The notes: a model not told the origin generated them from the letters alone. DNA of 64,000 bases from Mesorhizobium sp. B2-1-1 (GCF_006442975.2 NZ_CP083954.1:4037501-4101500), one strand, 5' to 3'. Positions 18,645 to 28,821 are shown, numbered from the stretch's first letter. Translations and numbers: made by a program.

Positions 18645-19804
18645 GCGGGGTCCGCCCTGCGCTTGGTTGAGGTCATTTCGATCACCGCGTCGAGAATGAT
18701 GGCAGCAGCGAAGGCGAGCGCAACCGTCGGCACGGCGCCAAGCAGCACCAGGTCCATCGCGGTCTGGCCGACGCCCTGGAACACGAACACGCCGAAGCCG
18801 CCGCCGCCGATCAGGGCGGCGATGGTGGCGAGGCCGATGTTCTGCACAAGCACGATGCGGATACCGGTGAGGATCACTGGGAAGGCCAGCGGAAACTCGA
18901 CGCCGAACAGGCGTTGGCGATCCGTCATGCCCATGCCGCGCGCCGCGTCATTGGCGGCATGCGGCACACCGGCAAGGCCGACCACGGTATTGGCGACGAC
19001 CGGCAGCAGCGAATAGAGGAACAGCGCCACGAACGCAGGTGCCGTTCCGATGCCGCGGATACCGAGCGCGGCCGCTCCCGGCACATGCGCCGCCACCCAG
19101 CCGAGCGGCGCGATCAGCAGGCCGAACAGCGCGATCGAGGGAATGGTCTGGACGATGTTGAGCACGTTGAGCACGCCGGCGCGCAGGCGCTCGACGCGAT
19201 GGCACAGGATGCCAAGCGGCAGGCCCAGTATCACCGCCGCCGCCAGCGAACCAAGCGCCAGCGTGACATGTTTGGCGCCCTCGGCCCAGAAACTGTCGGC
19301 ACGGTTGAAATATTCCTTGAGGATCGAAAGGCTGTCCCAGGATCCCGATATGAGCAGCAGCCCGATGGCGAGCGCGGCAACGACAAGCACGCCGACACGT
19401 GACCAGGGAGACAGGTTCATTCTCGTCAGCACGTCGGCCAGCAGGAGGGTAAAGGCAAAGATCAGCAGCCAAAACCCGGAGGCCGGCGAAACGCGCGCGA
19501 AGGTATTGCCTGCCGGGGTCAGGAATGTCCCGGTGACGCCGATCAACAGCGCGAGAGCCGCCAGCGTGATCACGCTGGCGGCAAGGCGCAGGACGAGCGG
19601 CGTTTTCAGCAGCGCGACAAGCGCGGCTGCGACAACGATGGCCAAAAGCAGCGGGCCGGCCATTGCCGGAAGTGCCTCTACGATCGAGCGCGCCTGGCCG
19701 GGCACGATGCGATTGGCGCGGAACGTGGCGAAGGGTGCTACGAAAGCCGCATAGGCAGCGATCGCGGCGATGACCACGCCGAGCTTGTCGAAGCGGAGGG
19801 TCAT
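18641..19804 (-). CDS. yehY: Osmolyte ABC transporter permease, YehY type
   Basis: A 387-residue permease, longer than YehW because of an N-terminal block of four to five extra helices (residues 1-150) before the transport domain, as in E. coli YehY (~385 residues). The EAA-like loop is DAARGMGMTDRQRLFGVEFPLAFPVILTGIR. The start at 19804 is preceded by GAGGGGCAGCC, which lies within a decayed copy of the palindromic repeat found upstream. A 316-bp gap separates it from the binding-protein gene. Confidence 0.92.
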   Translation of the reverse strand: MTLRFDKLGVVIAAIAAYAAFVAPFATFRANRIVPGQARSIVEALPAMAGPLLLAIVVAAALVALLKTPLVLRLAASVITLAALALLIGVTGTFLTPAGNTFARVSPASGFWLLIFAFTLLLADVLTRMNLSPWSRVGVLVVAALAIGLLLISGSWDSLSILKEYFNRADSFWAEGAKHVTLALGSLAAAVILGLPLGILCHRVERLRAGVLNVLNIVQTIPSIALFGLLIAPLGWVAAHVPGAAALGIRGIGTAPAFVALFLYSLLPVVANTVVGLAGVPHAANDAARGMGMTDRQRLFGVEFPLAFPVILTGIRIVLVQNIGLATIAALIGGGGFGVFVFQGVGQTAMDLVLLGAVPTVALAFAAAIILDAVIEMTSTKRRADPA

Positions 19805-19836
19805 GGCTGCCCCTCAAAGGGGGAAATCTGCCACGA
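19801..19836. repeat. Decayed copy of the palindromic repeat overlapping the yehY start
   Basis: Contains GCCCCTCAAAGGGGGAAATCTGCC, a degraded form of the stem of the repeats nearby. It covers the start codon and ribosome binding site of yehY. Confidence 0.5.
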
Positions 19837-19880
19837 GGTACACAGTTGGCTGGCGACTGGCGAAAGCCGACGCGATTTCC

Positions 19881-19926
19881 GATCTCCCCCCTTGCGGGGG
19901 AGATGGCCGGCAGGCCAGAGGGGGGT
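19881..19926 (+). repeat. Rhizobial palindromic repeat, unit 1
   Basis: Hairpin ATCTCCCCCC-TTGC-GGGGGAGAT followed by GGCCGGCAGGCCAGAGGGGG. The same unit occurs near 53.7 kb, so this is a dispersed extragenic element. It resembles the short intergenic elements of Rhizobiales, but I cannot assign a published family name. Confidence 0.85.
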
Positions 19927-20016
19927 GTGAAGGATCGCCAACTTTCGAGCGTCGGCTTGTTCGAAAACGGTCCTGTCCGAGCGCGCAGCTGTGACGAGTT
20001 GAGAGGTCGGCGGGAC

Positions 20017-20069
20017 AGCACCCCCCTCTGTCCTGCCGGACATCTCCCCCGCAAGGGGGGAGATCGGCA
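20017..20069 (-). repeat. Rhizobial palindromic repeat, unit 2 (inverted)
   Basis: Inverted copy of unit 1: CCCCCCTCTGTCCTGCCGG then a CATCTCCCCC/GGGGGGAGAT hairpin. With unit 1 it forms an inverted pair around about 90 bp, within the gap between the osmF and yehY genes. It could attenuate the transcript between binding protein and permeases. Confidence 0.83.
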
Positions 20070-20120
20070 GCTTCCAGAGGGGGGCGCCTCGCACCAGCAT
20101 CACGGTCAGCTAAGCGCTGA

Positions 20121-21032
20121 CTACTTCAAGAACCCATTCTTCTTCAAAAAGTCTTCCGCCACACCCTTGACCGGCTCTCCGCCGACCTGGACGCGGCCGT
20201 TGAGTTCCTGCAGCGTGATGAGGTCGAGCTTGGCGAAGACCGGCTTCAACAACGTCTCGATCTCGGGATGCTCCTTCAGCACCGCCTCGCGGATGACCGG
20301 CGCCGGCTGGTAGACCGGCTGCACGCCCTTGTCGTCGTCGAGCACGACCAGCCCGGAGGGCGCGATGCCGCCGTCAGTGCCGTAGACCATGGCAGCGTTG
20401 GCGCCATTGGTCTGGTTGGCTGCCGCCGCGATGGTCGCGGCCGTGTCGCCGCCGGAGAGCGTGATCAACTGGTCAGGCTTCAACGTGAAGCCGTAGGTGG
20501 TCTGGAACGCCGGCAGGGCCGCGGCTGAATTGACGAACTCGGCCGAGGCCGCGAGCACCACCTTGCCGCCGCCGGCGACATATTTGCCGAAGTCGGACAG
20601 GGTGGCGAGCTTATTGGTTTCGGCCACCTCCTTGCGCAGTGCGATCGCCCAGGTGTTGTTGGCCGGCGACGGCGACAGCCAGACGATCTTGTTGGCGTCG
20701 TAATCGAGCTTCTTGGCCGTCTCATAGGCCTTGGCGGCGTCCTTCCAGACCGGGTCGTCGGCCTTCTCGAAGAAGAAGGCGGCATTGCCGGTGTATTCGG
20801 GATAGATGTCGATCTCGCCGGCGGTGATCGCCTTGCGCACCACCGGCGTGCCGCCGAGCTGGATGCGGTCAGTGGTCTTGATGTTGTTGGCGTTGAGGAC
20901 GAGCTGGATGATGTTGCCGAGCACGCCGCCCTCGGTGTCGATCTTCGAGGAGACGACCACCTGAGCATTCGCCGATGCTATCGCAATACCGAGCGCGAGC
21001 GCCGCGCCAGCCAGAAGCTTGATTGAAAACAT
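20121..21032 (-). CDS. osmF: Osmolyte ABC transporter substrate-binding protein, OsmF/YehZ type
   Basis: Periplasmic binding protein of 303 residues with a 23-residue signal peptide (ending ASANAQ). The mature start VVVSSKIDTEGGVLGNIIQ and the GGTPVVRKAITAGEIDIYPEYTGNAAFFF, PANNTWAIAL and VYGTDGGIA blocks closely match E. coli OsmF. Known members bind quaternary ammonium compounds through aromatic cages; the substrate here is not determined. The start at 21032 has AAGGGA upstream; the longer frame to 21251 runs through an unrelated Cys-rich stretch. A bound repeat pair lies between this gene and the permeases. Confidence 0.92.
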   Translation of the reverse strand: MFSIKLLAGAALALGIAIASANAQVVVSSKIDTEGGVLGNIIQLVLNANNIKTTDRIQLGGTPVVRKAITAGEIDIYPEYTGNAAFFFEKADDPVWKDAAKAYETAKKLDYDANKIVWLSPSPANNTWAIALRKEVAETNKLATLSDFGKYVAGGGKVVLAASAEFVNSAAALPAFQTTYGFTLKPDQLITLSGGDTAATIAAAANQTNGANAAMVYGTDGGIAPSGLVVLDDDKGVQPVYQPAPVIREAVLKEHPEIETLLKPVFAKLDLITLQELNGRVQVGGEPVKGVAEDFLKKNGFLK

Positions 21033-21237
21033 TGTGAAAATCCCTTGCTGTGAACCGGAATTCGGTGCCGCATATGAGCACGGCTCCAACGTCTCGTCGG
21101 GGCACACGGTTTCATAACAAGTGGTACAGACGCAATATTTTTGTTCGGAAGGCCAATTGCGACGCGACGCTGGCGATCTGCTGCCATCTGGCGGATAATG
21201 CGGTGAGGGTGCGGGTGGCAAACACGGAGAGCGTGTC

Positions 21238-21810
21238 ATGGCCATACACAAAGTCGGTTACCTCATCGGCAGTCTTGCCCGGGAATCCATCAACCGCAAG
21301 CTCGCGAAGGCGCTCGTTCAACTTGCCCCTCCCGAACTCGACATGACCGAAATCGCCTTCAAGGATCTGCCACTGTACAGCTACGACTATGACGCCGACT
21401 TCCCACCGGCAGCCCGGGATTTCAAAAAGGCGATCGCCTCCGTCCAGGCCGTATTGTTCGTCACCCCGGAGTACAACCGCTCGATCCCTGGTGGATTGAA
21501 GAACGCAATCGACTGGGCCAGTCGGCCCTACGGCAAGAATTCGTTCGCGCGCAAACCGTCGGCCGTCATCGGAACATCGCCGGGCGCCATCGCGACCGCC
21601 GTCGCCCAACAAAGCCTTCGAAGCGTTCTGAGTTTCTGCAATTCGCCCCAGATGAACGCGCCTGAAGCCTACATACAGTTCACGCCGGGGCTGATCACCG
21701 ACGACGGCGAGGTGACGGTCGAATCCACTGAGGACTTCCTGCGCAACTACATGGCTGAGTTTCACATGTTCATAGCGCGAGTGCTTCAGGTTCTGCCGCC
21801 GGACGCATAA
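21238..21810 (+). CDS. NAD(P)H-dependent FMN reductase (azoreductase/quinone reductase family)
   Basis: A 190-residue flavodoxin-fold protein: the N-terminal GYLIGSLARESINRKLAKAL loop binds FMN phosphate and TPEYNRSIPGGLKNAIDWASRP (about residues 78-99) is the signature flavin and active-site loop of the NADPH-dependent FMN reductase family, which includes chromate and quinone reductases. It is divergent from the osmF gene and converges on an MFS gene. The physiological acceptor is unknown. Confidence 0.92.
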   Translation: MAIHKVGYLIGSLARESINRKLAKALVQLAPPELDMTEIAFKDLPLYSYDYDADFPPAARDFKKAIASVQAVLFVTPEYNRSIPGGLKNAIDWASRPYGKNSFARKPSAVIGTSPGAIATAVAQQSLRSVLSFCNSPQMNAPEAYIQFTPGLITDDGEVTVESTEDFLRNYMAEFHMFIARVLQVLPPDA

Positions 21811-21824
21811 ATTCAAATTGGGCG

Positions 21825-23039
21825 TCAAGCCAGACGCAAGCTCGCAATCCTCAGCGCGCCGAGCGCGACGAAGCATAGCACGGTGACGGGAAAGATCATC
21901 CAGTTCAGCATGGTCCAGCCCCAGGCATTGTAGACCATGCCCGACATCAGCGAGGCGCAGGCCACGGAGCCGAACAGGACGAAGTCGTGGAACCCCTGCA
22001 CCTTGCCCTTTTCGGAAGGCCGGTAGCTTGCCGCGACCATGGCCGTGGCGCCGATGAAGCCGAAATTCCAGCCGAGGCCGAGCAGGATCAGCGCCGTCCA
22101 GAATTGCCATAGCGCCAAGCCGGACAGCGCGACGACCGCACAGCCGATCAGCAGCAGGAGGCCGACCGCGACAATGCGTTCAGCACCGAAGCGATGGATC
22201 AGCGATCCGGTGAAGAAGCTCGGCCCGAACATTGCCATGACATGCCACGAAATGCCGAGCGTCGCATCGTCCTCCGACAGGCCGCAGCCGACCATGGCGA
22301 GCGGCGCGCCGGTCATGACGAAGCTCATCAGGGCATAGCTGCCGACCGCGCAGAAGAGTGCCGCGACGAAACGCGGCTGCGTGACGATCTCGGCCAAGGG
22401 CCGGGCATCGCTGCCGGCAATTTCCGTTCCGCCGGCGGCGGCCCTCGCCGGCAGGCGCAGCAATGACAGGATCGCCGCGCCGACGGCGGCTAGCACCAGG
22501 ATGGATGCGAACGAACCGGCAAACATCACCGGTGCGAACAACTCGCGGGTGAAGATGACAATCTGCGGTCCGAGAATGGCGGTGATGATGCCGCCCGCCA
22601 GCACGAAGGAGATGGCGCGCGCCTTGAACTGCGGCGGCGCATTGTCGGCGGCGGCAAAGCGGAACTGCTGGACGAAGGCGCCACCGACACCGATCACCGT
22701 CAGGCCGAAGGCAAACAGCCAAAAACTGCCATGGAAGAGTGCCAGCGTCGCGACCAGACCGCCAAGCGCGGTGACGATCGTACCGGTCACGAAGCCGCCG
22801 CGCTGGCCCATGGCGCGGATGATGGCCGCCGCCGGCAGCGCACCGAGTGCCACGCCGAGATTGAAGCCGGTGATCGGCGCCGTCGCCAGCGACTTGTCCG
22901 GGCCGAGCAGATATTGACCGGCAAGCGCGCCCATGGAGATGGCGATGGGCGCTGCCGAACCGATGATCGCCTGCGAGGCGGCGAGGATCAACGCGGTGCG
23001 CCGCGCCTCCCTGGCCGCCTCGATGGCGACCGCCGTCAT
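21825..23039 (-). CDS. MFS transporter
   Basis: A 404-residue 12-helix membrane protein. Motifs include [12 protein letters not shown] (motif-A-like, after helix 2) and a long central loop [24 protein letters not shown] between the two six-helix halves. [20 protein letters not shown] stretch lies near helix 10. The substrate is not predictable. The start overlaps the nusB stop by 4 bp, so it is the last gene of the riboflavin/nusB operon, an unusual position for an exporter. Confidence 0.88.
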   Translation of the reverse strand: MTAVAIEAAREARRTALILAASQAIIGSAAPIAISMGALAGQYLLGPDKSLATAPITGFNLGVALGALPAAAIIRAMGQRGGFVTGTIVTALGGLVATLALFHGSFWLFAFGLTVIGVGGAFVQQFRFAAADNAPPQFKARAISFVLAGGIITAILGPQIVIFTRELFAPVMFAGSFASILVLAAVGAAILSLLRLPARAAAGGTEIAGSDARPLAEIVTQPRFVAALFCAVGSYALMSFVMTGAPLAMVGCGLSEDDATLGISWHVMAMFGPSFFTGSLIHRFGAERIVAVGLLLLIGCAVVALSGLALWQFWTALILLGLGWNFGFIGATAMVAASYRPSEKGKVQGFHDFVLFGSVACASLMSGMVYNAWGWTMLNWMIFPVTVLCFVALGALRIASLRLA

Positions 23040-23536
23040 GAAGCGTCCTTGCCGCGTCCCTCGCCACGCACCCGACGGGAGACGCGATCGAGCACGGCGT
23101 TGACCAGCTTCGGCTCGTCTTCCTCGTAGAAAGCCTTGGCGATATCGACGTATTCGGAAACGATCACCGCCACCGGCACGTCTTCGCGCTTGATCAGTTC
23201 GTAGACACCGGCGCGCAGGATTGCGCGCAGTGTCGAATCGAGGCGCGACAGCGGCCAGTCATCGGTCAGCGCCTGGCGGATAACCGGATCGATGGTTTTC
23301 TGGTCCTCGACGACACCGGTGAGGATGGCGCGGAACCATTGGGCATCCGCCTCGCGGTAAAGCGCGCCATCGACTTCCTTGCCGAGGCGAAACGCTTCGT
23401 ATTCGGCAGTGATCTCGAAGACGCCGCTGCCGGCGACATCCATCTGATAGAGGGCCTGCACGGCGGCAAGCCGCGCCGCGCCGCGCTTGTTGGCGTGTCG
23501 CACCGTGGGCTGTCCGGGCGAAGCGGGGTCGCTCAC
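23036..23536 (-). CDS. nusB: Transcription antitermination factor NusB
   Basis: RNA-binding all-helical protein of 166 residues that with NusE forms the rRNA antitermination complex on boxA. Family features: N-terminal [19 protein letters not shown], central [22 protein letters not shown], and [29 protein letters not shown] at the C terminus. It overlaps ribH by 4 bp (ATGA) and the MFS gene by 4 bp, giving tight translational coupling. Confidence 0.96.
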   Translation of the reverse strand: MSDPASPGQPTVRHANKRGAARLAAVQALYQMDVAGSGVFEITAEYEAFRLGKEVDGALYREADAQWFRAILTGVVEDQKTIDPVIRQALTDDWPLSRLDSTLRAILRAGVYELIKREDVPVAVIVSEYVDIAKAFYEEDEPKLVNAVLDRVSRRVRGEGRGKDAS

Positions 23537-24027
23537 GATCGCGCTCCCAGTCGTTCCTTGAGCGCGATCATGGTCAGCGCCGCGCGCGCGGCAAAGCCAC
23601 CCTTGTCGCCCTCCGAACGCTTGGCTCGCGTCCAGGCCTGTGCGTCGTTTTCCGTGGTCAGGATGCCGTTGCCGATACAGACCGAGTCCTGCACGGACAG
23701 GTCCATCAGTGCGCGGCTGGATTCATTGGCGACGATATCGAAGTGATAGGTGTCCCCGCGGACGACGGTGCCAAGCGCGACGAAGCCGTCATAGTTCATG
23801 CCGCCTTCCGCCGCGCCGTCCAGCGCGAAGGTAATGACGGCGGGAATTTCGAGCGAACCTGGAACGGTGACGACGTCGTAGGTCGCACCCGCTTCGTCAA
23901 GCGCGCTCGTCGCGCCTTCGAGCAGCGCGTCGGCAAGATCGTCGTGGAAGCGTGCCTCGATAACGAGAAGGTGGGCCTTCTTCTTCGGGCGAATGAACGC
24001 TTTACCGTGTTGGGATGTGCCAGCCAT
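23533..24027 (-). CDS. ribH: 6,7-dimethyl-8-ribityllumazine synthase
   Basis: Penultimate step of riboflavin synthesis, joining ribityl-amino-pyrimidinedione and dihydroxybutanone phosphate. The 164-residue protein has [17 protein letters not shown] (substrate loop), [30 protein letters not shown] with the catalytic His, and [17 protein letters not shown]. The start at 24027 follows CCGGAGACA. It lies after ribE across a 258-bp gap, the only large gap in this otherwise tight run. Confidence 0.96.
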   Translation of the reverse strand: MAGTSQHGKAFIRPKKKAHLLVIEARFHDDLADALLEGATSALDEAGATYDVVTVPGSLEIPAVITFALDGAAEGGMNYDGFVALGTVVRGDTYHFDIVANESSRALMDLSVQDSVCIGNGILTTENDAQAWTRAKRSEGDKGGFAARAALTMIALKERLGARS

Positions 24028-24285
24028 AAATGTCTCCGGGATCGCCGGTGACTTAGGCCGAAGCCGGATTGATCGCAAGCACAAGATTGCGGCAGCCGTG
24101 TCGGGCTATCGCCTTCCTGGGCGGGTTCCCGAGATCGGGCAGTCCATAGAGAGGCTTTCAGTCCAGGCAACAATGGCGGGGTCCATTACTCGGCGCGCAT
24201 CTACATCGCCGACGTCAGCCGATCCTGCCCTTGGGAATTCCTGCTTTCCATCATCGCCAATTCCTCATGAACAGCTCGGCGATGC

Positions 24286-24903
24286 TCAAAGCCCCTCTTT
24301 CGCCGCTTCCGCCAGCCGCGCCGCATAGCGGGCCATGGTGTCGATCTCGAGATTGACGCGGTCGCCGACCTTGCGCTCACCCCAGGTGGTGACGGTCAGC
24401 GAATGGTGGATCAGAAGCACGTCGAAGCGGGTGCCTTCCACCTTGTTGACGGTGAGCGAGGTGCCGTCGAGCGCGACGGAGCCTTTCGGCGCGATGAACT
24501 TCGCCAGTTCGCGCGGCGCTTCCAGCGTGAAGCGAACGGCGTCGCCCTCATCCTTGCGCTCGACGATCTCGGCGGTGCCGTCGACATGGCCCGACACGAT
24601 ATGGCCTCCAAGCTCGTCGCCGATCTTCAGCGCCCGCTCAAGATTGATGCGCGTGCCTGACTTCCAGCCCATCGCCGTCGTCAGCCGGAGCGCCTCCTCC
24701 CAGGCCTCGACTTCGAACCAGCGCGCGTTCGAGCCGCTGTCGGGCAAGGCCGTCACGGTAAGGCAAACGCCGCCGCATGATATCGAGGCGCCGATGGCGA
24801 TGGTTTCGGGATCATAGGCGGTGTCGATACGCAATCCCACGCCTTCCCGCAGCGGCTTGACGGCCGCGACGGTGCCTATGTCGGTAACAATGCCGGTAAA
24901 CAT
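24286..24903 (-). CDS. ribE: Riboflavin synthase, alpha subunit
   Basis: Dismutates two lumazines into riboflavin and its precursor. The 205-residue protein starts with the diagnostic MFTGIVTDIGTV and carries two similar lumazine-binding barrels (about residues 1-95 and 96-190), shown by SCGGVCLTVTAL in the first and DGTSLTVNKVEGTRFDVLLI in the second. GGHIVSGHVDGTAEI marks the junction. Its start lies 12 bp from the ribD stop. Confidence 0.96.
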   Translation of the reverse strand: MFTGIVTDIGTVAAVKPLREGVGLRIDTAYDPETIAIGASISCGGVCLTVTALPDSGSNARWFEVEAWEEALRLTTAMGWKSGTRINLERALKIGDELGGHIVSGHVDGTAEIVERKDEGDAVRFTLEAPRELAKFIAPKGSVALDGTSLTVNKVEGTRFDVLLIHHSLTVTTWGERKVGDRVNLEIDTMARYAARLAEAAKEGL

Positions 24904-24914
24904 CGGTGTTGATC

Positions 24915-26039
24915 CTAAAAGTCTCTTATCCACTCGGCGTAGCTGTCCTCGCCGAACCGCATCTCGCGCAGTTTGCGAAATCCCGCCGGGACATGGTTGG
25001 CATCGATGGGCGATGCAATGCCCCCCTTGCCAATCGCCTCCGGCCCCCGGAACAGCACGATGCGGTCAACCAGGCCTTCCGACAGGAAGGCGCTGGCCAC
25101 CTTGGCTCCACCTTCGACCAGCACGCTGGCCATACCGAGCGCAGCAAGATCCTCGAGCAGTTCCGGCAGCGCCACGCCGCCTTCATGCGTCTCGGTGCCG
25201 ATGAAACGCACGCCGGCGCGTTCGAGCGTTGCCCGCCGCAGAGGATGGGCTTCCAGGCAAGCCGCGACGTAGAGCGGCACCCGGTCGACACCGGACACCA
25301 GTTTCGAAGTCTCAGGCAGCCTGATCTGCCTGTCGAGCACAATGCGCGCCGGCGACCGGTTCTCCAGTCCGGGCAAGCGCACCGTCAGCGCCGGGTCGTC
25401 CTCCAGCGCCGTGCCAATGCCGATCAGGATGGCATCAGCCTCGGCGCGCATTAGATAGACTTCACGGCGCGCAATGTCGCCTGTGATCGACACCTGCCCA
25501 GCCCTTTCCATGCCGATCTTGCCGTCGCTGGAAAGCGCTAGCTTGAGAGTCACTTCCGGCCGTTTCCTAAGCGATCGAATGAGATAGCCGGCCATCTGCT
25601 CGGCGGCCTCCGCCGCCAGGACATTCTCCACAACCTCGACGCCCGCGGTGCGCAGGATCGCGTAGCCTTGGCCCGACACGCGCGGATCGGGGTCGCTGGC
25701 GGCGCCAACGACGCGCGCGATGCCGGCAGTGACCAGTGCATTAGCGCAAGGCGGCGTGCGGCCGTGATGCGCGCAAGGCTCCAGCGTGACGTAGGCGGCG
25801 GCGCCGCGCGCCAGTTCGCCCGCTTCGGCGAGCGCCTCGGTCTCGGCATGCGGGCGGCCGCCGACAGCGGTGACGCCGGTGCCGACAATCATCGGGCCCA
25901 AGCCATCGTCGCGCACGATGAGTGTACCAACGGAAGGATTGGTTGAGGTCCGGCCCGCATTCCTGCGCGACAGTCTGAGTGCGGCTGCCATGAAACGGCG
26001 GTCAAGGGCTGCCTGTCCGGCCTCGCTGTGTTCCGCCAT
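24915..26039 (-). CDS. ribD: Bifunctional pyrimidine deaminase/reductase RibD
   Basis: Catalyses the second and third steps of riboflavin synthesis. The 374-residue protein has an N-terminal deaminase domain (about 1-150) with zinc ligands in HAETEAL and EPCAHHGRTPPCANAL, and a C-terminal reductase domain (about 155-365) with LKLALSSDGKIGM and VLVEGGAKVASAFL. Ribofuranosyl binding residues ITGDIARREVYLMRAEADAILIG are present. Its start lies 2 bp from the nrdR stop. Confidence 0.96.
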   Translation of the reverse strand: MAEHSEAGQAALDRRFMAAALRLSRRNAGRTSTNPSVGTLIVRDDGLGPMIVGTGVTAVGGRPHAETEALAEAGELARGAAAYVTLEPCAHHGRTPPCANALVTAGIARVVGAASDPDPRVSGQGYAILRTAGVEVVENVLAAEAAEQMAGYLIRSLRKRPEVTLKLALSSDGKIGMERAGQVSITGDIARREVYLMRAEADAILIGIGTALEDDPALTVRLPGLENRSPARIVLDRQIRLPETSKLVSGVDRVPLYVAACLEAHPLRRATLERAGVRFIGTETHEGGVALPELLEDLAALGMASVLVEGGAKVASAFLSEGLVDRIVLFRGPEAIGKGGIASPIDANHVPAGFRKLREMRFGEDSYAEWIRDF

Positions 26040-26041
26040 GC

Positions 26042-26521
26042 TCAGCCAGCGTCCTCTTCGCTCTTGTCCTCGTCGCCTTTCAATTCCCCCAGCAGCTCAT
26101 GGAAATCCTTGGCCTCGCGGAAATTGCGGTAGACCGAGGCGAAGCGGACGTAGGCGACGTCGTCGAGCGACTTCAGCGCTTCCATGACCAGCCGCCCAAC
26201 CTCGCCCGAGGCCACTTCGGTCTCGCCGGAGCTTTCCAGCTGGCGCACGATGCCGGTCACGGCACGATCAATGCGCTCGGGATCGACATTGCGCTTGCGC
26301 ACCGCGATCTCGACGGAGCGCAAGAGCTTGTCGCGGTCGAAAGGCACTTTTCGCCCCGACTTCTTGACCACGACGAGGTCGCGCAACTGCACGCGCTCGA
26401 AGGTGGTGAAACGGCCGCCGCAATCGGGGCAGACGCGACGCCTGCGGATCGCCGCGCCATCCTCGGCGGGGCGCGAATCCTTCACCTGCGTATCTTCGGA
26501 CTGGCAATAGGGACAGCGCAT
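26042..26521 (-). CDS. nrdR: Transcriptional repressor NrdR
   Basis: ATP/dATP-sensing repressor of ribonucleotide reductase genes. The 159-residue protein has the N-terminal zinc ribbon [17 protein letters not shown]...[12 protein letters not shown] and the ATP-cone domain with [28 protein letters not shown]. The start at 26521 is fixed by the family N-terminal MRCPYC; a longer frame upstream is an artefact. It sits between ribD and a secreted protein near glyA, the usual alphaproteobacterial order. Confidence 0.97.
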   Translation of the reverse strand: MRCPYCQSEDTQVKDSRPAEDGAAIRRRRVCPDCGGRFTTFERVQLRDLVVVKKSGRKVPFDRDKLLRSVEIAVRKRNVDPERIDRAVTGIVRQLESSGETEVASGEVGRLVMEALKSLDDVAYVRFASVYRNFREAKDFHELLGELKGDEDKSEEDAG

Positions 26522-26660
26522 TGAGAGCCTTGGGTTCACGAATCTGGTGAGGCGAAAAGGCTTAGAGCCTTTTGCCACGATGGCAAGGCACGCAGACCCT
26601 TTCGCGTCAGAGATAGCGAGCCGCGAGGCAGATTGCCAGCACCCGCCTTCGCGCGCTTGG

Positions 26661-27245
26661 CTAGGGTGCAACGTCCTTGGTCGGAAAGCCGCATGATGTG
26701 CCGAGGTTGCGGTAGGCTTTAGTGAAGCCGTCCATCGGAATGCTGGCGAAAGCCTCTTTGCCGAAAGCGACATCGAGCGAGGTGACTTTGCGCATGGCTC
26801 GCAAGAGCGCGAGACTGGTCTTGGGCTGGTTGTCGACCGTCCAGCTGGGACGGCCGTTCACGGCATCGTTCGAATAGACGGTGGCGGAAACCTTGACGCC
26901 AGGATCACCAAAAGTCGCGGCGATCTTCTTGCCAGTGGGCAGGTTCCGGTTGTCGACAATAAGCATGATGGCCGGGTAGGCGTCCGGCGGCATGGCGTCG
27001 CCGTTCGAGATCGACAGCGTCAGCGTGCCCGAATTGCCGCTGGCATCGAAAAAGGCAGTCGAAGCGGCGCAGGTCTTGCGCGCATCCTGCCCGGTGTCGA
27101 GCGTATCGACGATGGTTGTCCATCTGCCGAAGGTAGCGGTGGCGGGCACTTCAGGGGCGGTCTGCGCAAGGGCAGTCCCGGGCAATGTCAGGGAAACGGC
27201 CAGCAAGCCATGGGCGCCAAGGATGGCGGGACGGAAATTACGCAT
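26661..27245 (-). CDS. Exported hypothetical protein
   Basis: A 194-residue protein with a signal peptide ([16 protein letters not shown], cleaved near residue 27). The mature part starts [28 protein letters not shown], reminiscent of the invasion-associated IalB-like fold in which two cysteines are paired; here Cys occurs in KTCAAST and TSCGFPTK. No catalytic motif is recognised. It is inserted between glyA and nrdR, which are usually adjacent or nearly so, on the same strand. Confidence 0.7.
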   Translation of the reverse strand: MRNFRPAILGAHGLLAVSLTLPGTALAQTAPEVPATATFGRWTTIVDTLDTGQDARKTCAASTAFFDASGNSGTLTLSISNGDAMPPDAYPAIMLIVDNRNLPTGKKIAATFGDPGVKVSATVYSNDAVNGRPSWTVDNQPKTSLALLRAMRKVTSLDVAFGKEAFASIPMDGFTKAYRNLGTSCGFPTKDVAP

Positions 27246-27326
27246 CGTCTGGTCTCCAGTTCGGCGCGTCGACCGATCGGGGGTCGGCGCGCCGCTGGCG
27301 GATAAGAGATGACGCGTGGCGCGAGG

Positions 27327-28640
27327 TCAACCGAGATAAGGGTAGAGCGGGAATCGATCGGTCAGCGCCACGACCTTGGCCTTGACCGCGGCCTCGACCG
27401 AGGCATTGCCCTCATCGGAATTGGCGGCCTTGAGGCCATCCAGCACCTCGGCGATCAGCTTGCCTATTTCGCGGAACTCGGCCTGGCCGAAGCCGCGCGT
27501 TGTGCCGGCGGGCGTGCCGAGCCGCACGCCGGAGGTGACGAAGGGCTTTTCCGGGTCGAAGGGGATGCCGTTCTTGTTGCAAGTGATGTTGGCGCGCCCA
27601 AGCGCTGCTTCGGCGCGCTTGCCGGTGGCATTCTTGGGGCGCAGGTCGACCAGCATCAGGTGGTTGTCGGTGCCGCCCGACACGATGTCGAGGCCAGTCT
27701 CCTGTAGGCTGGACGCCAGCGCCTTGGCGTTGGCGGCGACGCTCTCGGCATAGAGCTTGAAGCTCGGCTTCAGCGCCTCGCCGAAGGCAACCGCCTTGGC
27801 GGCGATGACATGCATCAGCGGTCCGCCCTGCAGGCCGGGGAACACCGCCGAGTTCATCTTCTTGGCGATCTCCTCGTCGTTGCACAGGATCATGCCGCCG
27901 CGCGGGCCGCGCAGCGACTTGTGCGTGGTGGTCGTCACCACATGGGCATGCGGCAGCGGCGAGGGATGCACGCCGCCGGCGACGAGGCCGGCGATGTGGG
28001 CCATATCAACCATGAGGTAGGCGCCGACCGCATCGGCGATCTCGCGAAAGCGCTTCCAGTCCCAGATGCGCGAATAGGCGGTGCCGCCGGCCAGGATCAG
28101 CTTCGGCTTCGTCTCATGCGCCGTCTTCTCGATGGCGTCCATGTCGAGCAGGTGGTCGTCCTTGCGCACGCCGTAGGACACGACCTTGAACCATTTGCCG
28201 CTCATGTTGACTGGCGAGCCGTGCGTCAAATGCCCGCCGGAATTGAGGTCGAGGCCCATGAAGGTGTCCCCCGGCTGCAAGAGAGCCAGGAACACCGCCT
28301 GGTTCATCTGGCTGCCGGAATTGGGCTGCACATTGGCGAAGTTGCAGCCGAACAGTTTTTTCGCGCGCTCGATCGCCAGCTCCTCGGCGACATCCACGAA
28401 CTGGCAGCCGCCATAATAGCGCTTGCCCGGATAACCCTCGGCGTATTTGTTGGTCATGATCGAACCCTGCGCTTCGAGCACGGCGCGCGAGACGATGTTC
28501 TCAGACGCGATCAGTTCGATCTCGTGGCGCTGGCGTCCGAGTTCGTTGCGGATCGCGCCGAAAATTTCCGGATCGGCATCTTCCAGCGTGGTTTCGAAGA
28601 AGGATTCGAATTTGTTCGACGCTGCCGCTGCTGTTGCCAT
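27327..28640 (-). CDS. glyA: Serine hydroxymethyltransferase
   Basis: PLP enzyme that interconverts serine and glycine and charges tetrahydrofolate with one-carbon units. At 437 residues it has the usual length. The PLP-lysine motif [18 protein letters not shown] is intact (lysine at about residue 243), as are [24 protein letters not shown] and [15 protein letters not shown]. It leads the run nrdR-ribD-ribE-ribH-nusB. AAGGAATT is the likely ribosome binding site. Confidence 0.98.
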   Translation of the reverse strand: MATAAAASNKFESFFETTLEDADPEIFGAIRNELGRQRHEIELIASENIVSRAVLEAQGSIMTNKYAEGYPGKRYYGGCQFVDVAEELAIERAKKLFGCNFANVQPNSGSQMNQAVFLALLQPGDTFMGLDLNSGGHLTHGSPVNMSGKWFKVVSYGVRKDDHLLDMDAIEKTAHETKPKLILAGGTAYSRIWDWKRFREIADAVGAYLMVDMAHIAGLVAGGVHPSPLPHAHVVTTTTHKSLRGPRGGMILCNDEEIAKKMNSAVFPGLQGGPLMHVIAAKAVAFGEALKPSFKLYAESVAANAKALASSLQETGLDIVSGGTDNHLMLVDLRPKNATGKRAEAALGRANITCNKNGIPFDPEKPFVTSGVRLGTPAGTTRGFGQAEFREIGKLIAEVLDGLKAANSDEGNASVEAAVKAKVVALTDRFPLYPYLG

Positions 28641-28821
28641 GGCCTGAATTCCTTAGGTCCGGAGGTCGGTTTTGTCTTGCGCATGCCGTTGTCCCAAACC
28701 CCTGCACATTTTTGTGTGACAGGATTGGGTTCGCCGCGCCATTAACACAGTTGTTTTCGCCTCGCCACGTTTGCGGCGCGAAATTTGCTGGCCCGATTGC
28801 GGCAAGCAGAGCGGCGAACCG

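Noticed and set aside
19801..20103. Possible 100-residue gene in the osmF-yehY gap
   Set aside because: The frame is built from the palindromic repeat pair and spacer, with Pro/Gly-rich repeat translation and no ribosome binding site.
23533..24285. FMN riboswitch before ribH
   Set aside because: The 258-bp gap between ribE and ribH was inspected for the conserved RFN helices; none were recognisable by eye.
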